DNA of 64,000 nt from Polytrichum commune. Its lineage: Eukaryota; Streptophyta; Polytrichopsida; Polytrichales; Polytrichaceae. The position numbers were made by a program, and so were the translations under genes. Where the stretch lies: assembly GCA_950295325.1 (NCBI GenBank), contig OX485809.1, forward strand, positions 26,722,001-26,786,000, given 5' to 3'. The notes beneath the pieces were generated by a model. The model did not search any database and had not been told where the DNA came from. It saw only the letters and a program-made list of their open reading frames with translations. This document shows, piece after piece, positions 60,136 to 64,000 of the stretch. Every line of letters begins with the position of its first letter. Positions within the stretch are counted from its first letter, which is position 1.

Positions 60136-60751
60136 CCAAGTCTCATAGTTAGTGAGGGCTAAACTTATTGTGGAGTGATACCAAATTCATGAATACATGC
60201 ATGCTCATTTACCATACATTTCGAGAAAATGAGTGCATGCTTTAAGGTGTTTGTAGAATGATTAAAAAATAACATAACATCACGTAACATGCAAAAGTGA
60301 ATAATGTTGATACTTCAGTGAATAGTGTTGCAATGTATGATCCTAGGATCTTTGGTGACACTAACTTCATATCATAAAGAAATGTAGCATCACCTTCACA
60401 AATTTCCCACAAACATTATTAGCCTTCCCTCAATGTAGAGTTCAATTGGAATAGATTTTTCAGGGTAACAATTTAAGAGTGATTGTTTAAGCCATTCTTA
60501 TTATCTCCAACAACAGGAATAAAGAGTTGCTTGAAATTTCCTCAGCGAAATGCATGCTGAAAAAGTAGGAGAATACATGAGGGACAAACTTAACCAGCCC
60601 GAACCCTTTCCTTGTGAATATTTACAAGTAAATGAATTCTATTGTAAAGCAATGAGCCCATTTGAAAGGAAGAGAATGTGGGCAAAGATGTCCATTGAAA
60701 GTGTAACTGTCTACCAAAATGTGAGGAAAAGTTTGTTCAATTTATTTGAGA

Positions 60752-61835
60752 TTTTTGGACACCGTTCATGGTATTGAGCATCACATACGTAAAATTGTCA
60801 CATGTGTAATAGTGTCACTTATCTTGTTTTGAGGCGTGTGCTAAGTTACACTAATGATCAACAACTTCACCGTTAGTGTGACCCCATGATACTTGGCTTT
60901 CACATGCAATTACTAATATCTTGGCATGAGTTTGTTAAATAATGTTATGAGGTGTATGCATGTGTTACAGAATGGTCTACAAGTTTGACTAAAGAATACA
61001 CAAAAGACATTTGGCGTCAGTAAGCTCAAAAATATCTTCCTCTTGCATATTGAAATGTAAACAAATGACACTTGCCATTAGTATGCTCAAGAATATTCTC
61101 TCCTTTCCATGCTAAAATGCAAACTATCATCTCAAGTATCCCAATGTGTTACATTAACCCCTAAATGCTTGGGCATGTTTCTAAGAAGAAAGCACAACAA
61201 ATGAGTGAATTTTTTGTTTACTTGAAGGAGTGTAAAGTCTAAGGTTATATTCTACAGAAGTAGGAAAATGTATATTGAAGCTATAACCAAAATTTCAACA
61301 TGATTGGACCAAATTTGGTTTAGTTATGATTTTTTTGCATGTATTAAAAACATAATTAAAAATGTTTGTATTGTAAATTTTCGTCAATTTTTTTATTTGT
61401 AGTACAAATAGTATGTGTTTATCAGTAGGTGAGAATTTGCAAAGAAAAAGGTTGCAAGAAGCACATGATTGAAGCATCCCTAGAATTCATATTGCAATTT
61501 GAACACTCAATTTTCAAATTCCTCAACGGTGTAGGATCCACAAATTAGGTCTTTTTCTTAATCCCAATGGTTGAAAAATGCATTGGAACATAACTTGAGC
61601 ATCTTGTGAAAGACATATCTCTAATAGAGATTCAAAAATTGTTGATTCGGCCCTTTGACCACTTTGTGGTTGCCTAGGTATTTACTAAACGTCATAATGC
61701 AAATAATTTTCACTTTTAAAAAGTTATTTATTTTGACAAGGAGCATCATATGGGCAATTAGCGGACCCTAGGCATGTAGTTTAGGCCCTTTGCAAATAAT
61801 CTACGTGACACTAAATATCATAAACGGTGTTGTGC
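60752..61835. mobile_element. Palindromic element (family R3, copy 3), with inserted segment
   Basis: Left end ACACCGTTCATGGTATTGAG, right end GACACTAAATATCATAAACG. Interior blocks (ACACTAATGATCAACAACTT, CTAATATCTTGGCATGAG) match 15440-15610. About 61180-61640 is not shared and may be an insertion. Confidence 0.6.
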
Positions 61836-61902
61836 CTGGATTTATATTGAAGTACAAATAGTTTTCTCTCACTTCCCTACCACGTGATGTTTTCTCCACT
61901 TA

Positions 61903-62130
61903 GGGGTTGTTTACATCATGGACCATGAAGTCGCCCCAAGGCCTTGTAAAACTTGTGATTGGCTATTGAACTCGTCCCGGGACCACTTCGGTTCACACCA
62001 AGAAAAAACAAAATAAAAAATTATTAGAGTGACCATGAAATTCAAGATCCTCAAACGACATATTTTTAAGGCCTACATTATCCATTGACATGGTCCAACA
62101 TGTTTTGTGGTGGGAGGGGTATCATCTACT
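61903..62130. mobile_element. M2-family MITE, truncated (copy 4)
   Basis: Left end GGGGTTGTTTACATCATGGA preceded by TTA, then the same interior as 54342-54479. No right terminus was found, so it breaks off near 62130. Confidence 0.65.
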
Positions 62131-62187
62131 AAGTTAAGATTCACATTAAACCCATGTTGATGTCATCCCTCGTTCACAACTCATTAT

Positions 62188-62372
62188 CTCCATGATACCA
62201 CGCCCACAACACACAAACAATACAATACAATACAATACAATGAAATAACCAAAAGAAGGGCGAAGGAAAGTTCGGGGTTCCGCTATAGGTCGGTGACAAC
62301 ATTCATATTCAATCAATTGATGCTCTTGAGCATATAGTCACATGTGTTGTGGGCGTGGAATCTCCATGGAAA
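62188..62372. repeat. Inverted repeat flanking an ATACA microsatellite
   Basis: ACCACGCCCACAACACA (left) is complementary to TGTGTTGTGGGCGTGG (right), and CTCCATG lies outside both. The loop contains (AATAC)4 near 62218-62241. Confidence 0.6.
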
Positions 62373-63254
62373 TGTTGCAAAACCCAATGGTAAGCGGACC
62401 TTCGAGGAAAGGCCCGAGTGGAGGTATGCAAGCGGATCTTGGGATCATTGGTTTGAGCGTCTCATCTCCAACATTGGTGCAAGAGAGCTAGGGTTGGGTT
62501 GAATGTTCAAGCGTGTCGTTTGGGAGATTGGAGTCATGCCGTAATTCCCGTGGAGAAGGCGCTCCACGTACCCGGGTGGAACGACTTTTTAGTACTCGCA
62601 AACATGGTGCATCGCAATCTTTGTACCCCACCGCCATATCAAATTTTGGAGATTTTTTTTGGGTACCGATTGGGCCTTCCGAGACGAATTTGGGGTCTTT
62701 AATATCATTCTTGGAGTCAAAACCACTTGAAATTGATGATTAGAAGCTAAAAAACCGCTCGCTATGTTTTCACCCAACGAACAACTCTACTTGAGGTAGA
62801 TGGTGATGGAACCAACATCCTTAAATCGTACACAATAAGTAAATGTTGCACATGAGATTGTCCCCCATCTCACCATCAAACTTCCGTGTTGGTTTTGTGT
62901 CACGTATCAATAAAACATTAAGCTCTTATAACTTTTGCATATTGGTGAGTTCGTATTCCCTGTCAATGGTTATGCAAGCCATTGAAAACATTCTAAATCT
63001 AACGACATTATTTATGCTTGATGCTTAAAGAAACTAGTTTAGAATCTTCTACCTTAGGGCATGTATACACTAGAGGCTTTAGGACATGGCTCTCAAATGA
63101 CTATATTACTTTGCTTTTTGGATGAGAGCATAGAAACGTCCATGAATTATAGCCCGAAGTTTTTTGGAGGTCTTTACCTTAGTGTAAACCCATACGGGGA
63201 ACTTGGAAAAGACCTCACAAAATTTGAGTTGGATATGAAAATGCCTATTCAACC

Positions 63255-63920
63255 CAATGATTTCACCTCCATTTAACTTTCTAGATACCTTTTTGGAGTT
63301 GCAAAATGCATTGTTTCAATGATTTTGTTGAGGTTTTTGTAGGATTGTGAGAAGAATATCATACATTGTTTGCTCAATTTCCAAGAGTCTAGGTTTAGGA
63401 TTTTAGCTTGACAATTTGAAGCATTGCATGACATTTCACATATTCATAAATTCCTATCCTAGCACCTATTGTTGGAGGTGAAGATTATTAATCTAGAATA
63501 ACATTTTGCTATTCATTGTTACACTATATTGTTGACACACATTCTTTGTTTTTGGATTGTGAGTTTGGTTGGGTAGGTAGTTTGCATGATTACACAAAGT
63601 TTCAATTTACAAAAGTCGGGAAATGTGCATGCAAGGACATTTATCACCATACAAACTAATTGGTGATGCAGTTGATCCAACGAGACCTTGGAAATATTTT
63701 CCATTCAAATCCAACAAGACTTCAACTTTTGAAGGTTACAAATGTCACTGAAATTTTACTCAATTTGCAACACATATGCGTGTTGAAAAAGCTTTTGGAG
63801 TTCTAAAATGCAGACCTAGAGAATCATTACGAAGAGAATGGATAGTCCATTGAAAATTGTAGTAGCCGTGGTTTCTACTTGCATGATTCCACACAATATA
63901 AGCATTTAGTCAAAATATGA
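63255..63920 (+). pseudogene. PIF/Harbinger transposase (DDE_Tnp_4) remnant
   Basis: Plus-strand blocks: LFGVAKCIVSMILLRFL (about 63290), then DCEFGWVGSLHDYTKFQF (about 63553-63606), then in a shifted frame YKLIGDAVDPTRPWKYFPF, and HMRVEKAFGVLKCRPRESLR followed by VVAVVSTCMIPHNI. D..G..GS.HD, GD..(Y)..RPW and RVE.AFG.LK..R are the hallmark blocks of Harbinger DDE enzymes. Several stops and frameshifts; inactive. Upstream open stretches from 62480 may be its 5' part but show no domain. It is the kind of enzyme that would mobilise elements such as M2, though no terminal-repeat match was seen. Confidence 0.75.
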
Positions 63921-64000
63921 AATTGATTGTGATATGAATAGTAGAAGTAAGAAAGAATTAGAAAATTAAATTACATATGGCATTTTCAAAGATCTAAATC

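Noticed and set aside
62499-62743. Plus-strand frames before the Harbinger remnant
   Set aside because: No recognisable domain; at most a decayed 5' part of that element.

Overview
This is eukaryotic nuclear DNA from a land plant with a large, transposon-rich genome. The evidence is one low-copy spliced gene of a plant protein family with short GT-AG introns, about 60 kb of decayed and nested transposable elements around it, and families such as piggyBac, hAT, PIF/Harbinger and LINE. No bacterial operon, phage or CRISPR signal is present. A non-flowering vascular plant (fern or lycophyte) is my guess from the transposon mix. That is inference, and I could not run a search.

The only gene that looks intact lies on the minus strand at 17642-18739. 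It has four coding exons and 175 codons and encodes a heavy-metal-associated (HMA) fold protein whose metal-binding CxxC has become SxxC, followed by a Tyr/Ser/Gly/Asn-rich tail. A TATA-like box near 19520, a probable 5' UTR intron and an AATAAA signal at 17364-17369 complete the unit. The surrounding 16.1-20.3 kb is the least repetitive part of the window.

Left of the gene, from 0 to 16 kb, the layout is: an LTR copy with a 37/38-bp minisatellite and a short gag-like ORF (260-1902); a decayed hAT transposase (2220-4330, minus); purine-rich cryptic repeats (5.6-6.4 kb); a hAT-type MITE with perfect 8-bp target duplications (6457-6878); a second copy of the first LTR with a 192-bp tandem array (9598-11248); a fragmented minus-strand LTR-retrotransposon polyprotein with zinc knuckles (11.3-15.2 kb), interrupted by a solo LTR (13587-14558); and a long inverted repeat of a dispersed palindromic family (15.2-16.1 kb).

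Right of the gene, from 20 to 64 kb, the layout is: a PIF-type MITE (21940-22453); a piggyBac transposase pseudogene (24000-25188, minus) cut by a second solo LTR of the same family (25189-26984); a SWIM-zinc-finger transposase-like pseudogene (28.86-30.1 kb, minus); a 1.5-kb foldback element (31.1-32.6 kb); a 64-bp palindromic tandem repeat (35.1 kb); a spliced, broken gene resembling a beta-class amino-DNA methyltransferase (36052-37516, plus); LINE 3' ends (41.7 and 52.8 kb); the second hAT MITE (42421-42826); several foldbacks (45-50 kb); and a dense MITE zone (46.6-47.2, 53.8-58.8 and 59.6-62.1 kb). The MITE zone includes a hAT deletion derivative with an 8-bp target duplication nested inside a PIF-type MITE. 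A PIF/Harbinger transposase remnant lies at the right edge (63.25-63.92 kb).

The repeats form a readable insertion history: solo LTRs inside gag and piggyBac, a hAT inside a MITE, and MITEs abutting each other. The most unusual item is the methyltransferase-like gene remnant. The best-supported structural findings are the MITE and solo-LTR boundaries, where target-site duplications can be read directly.
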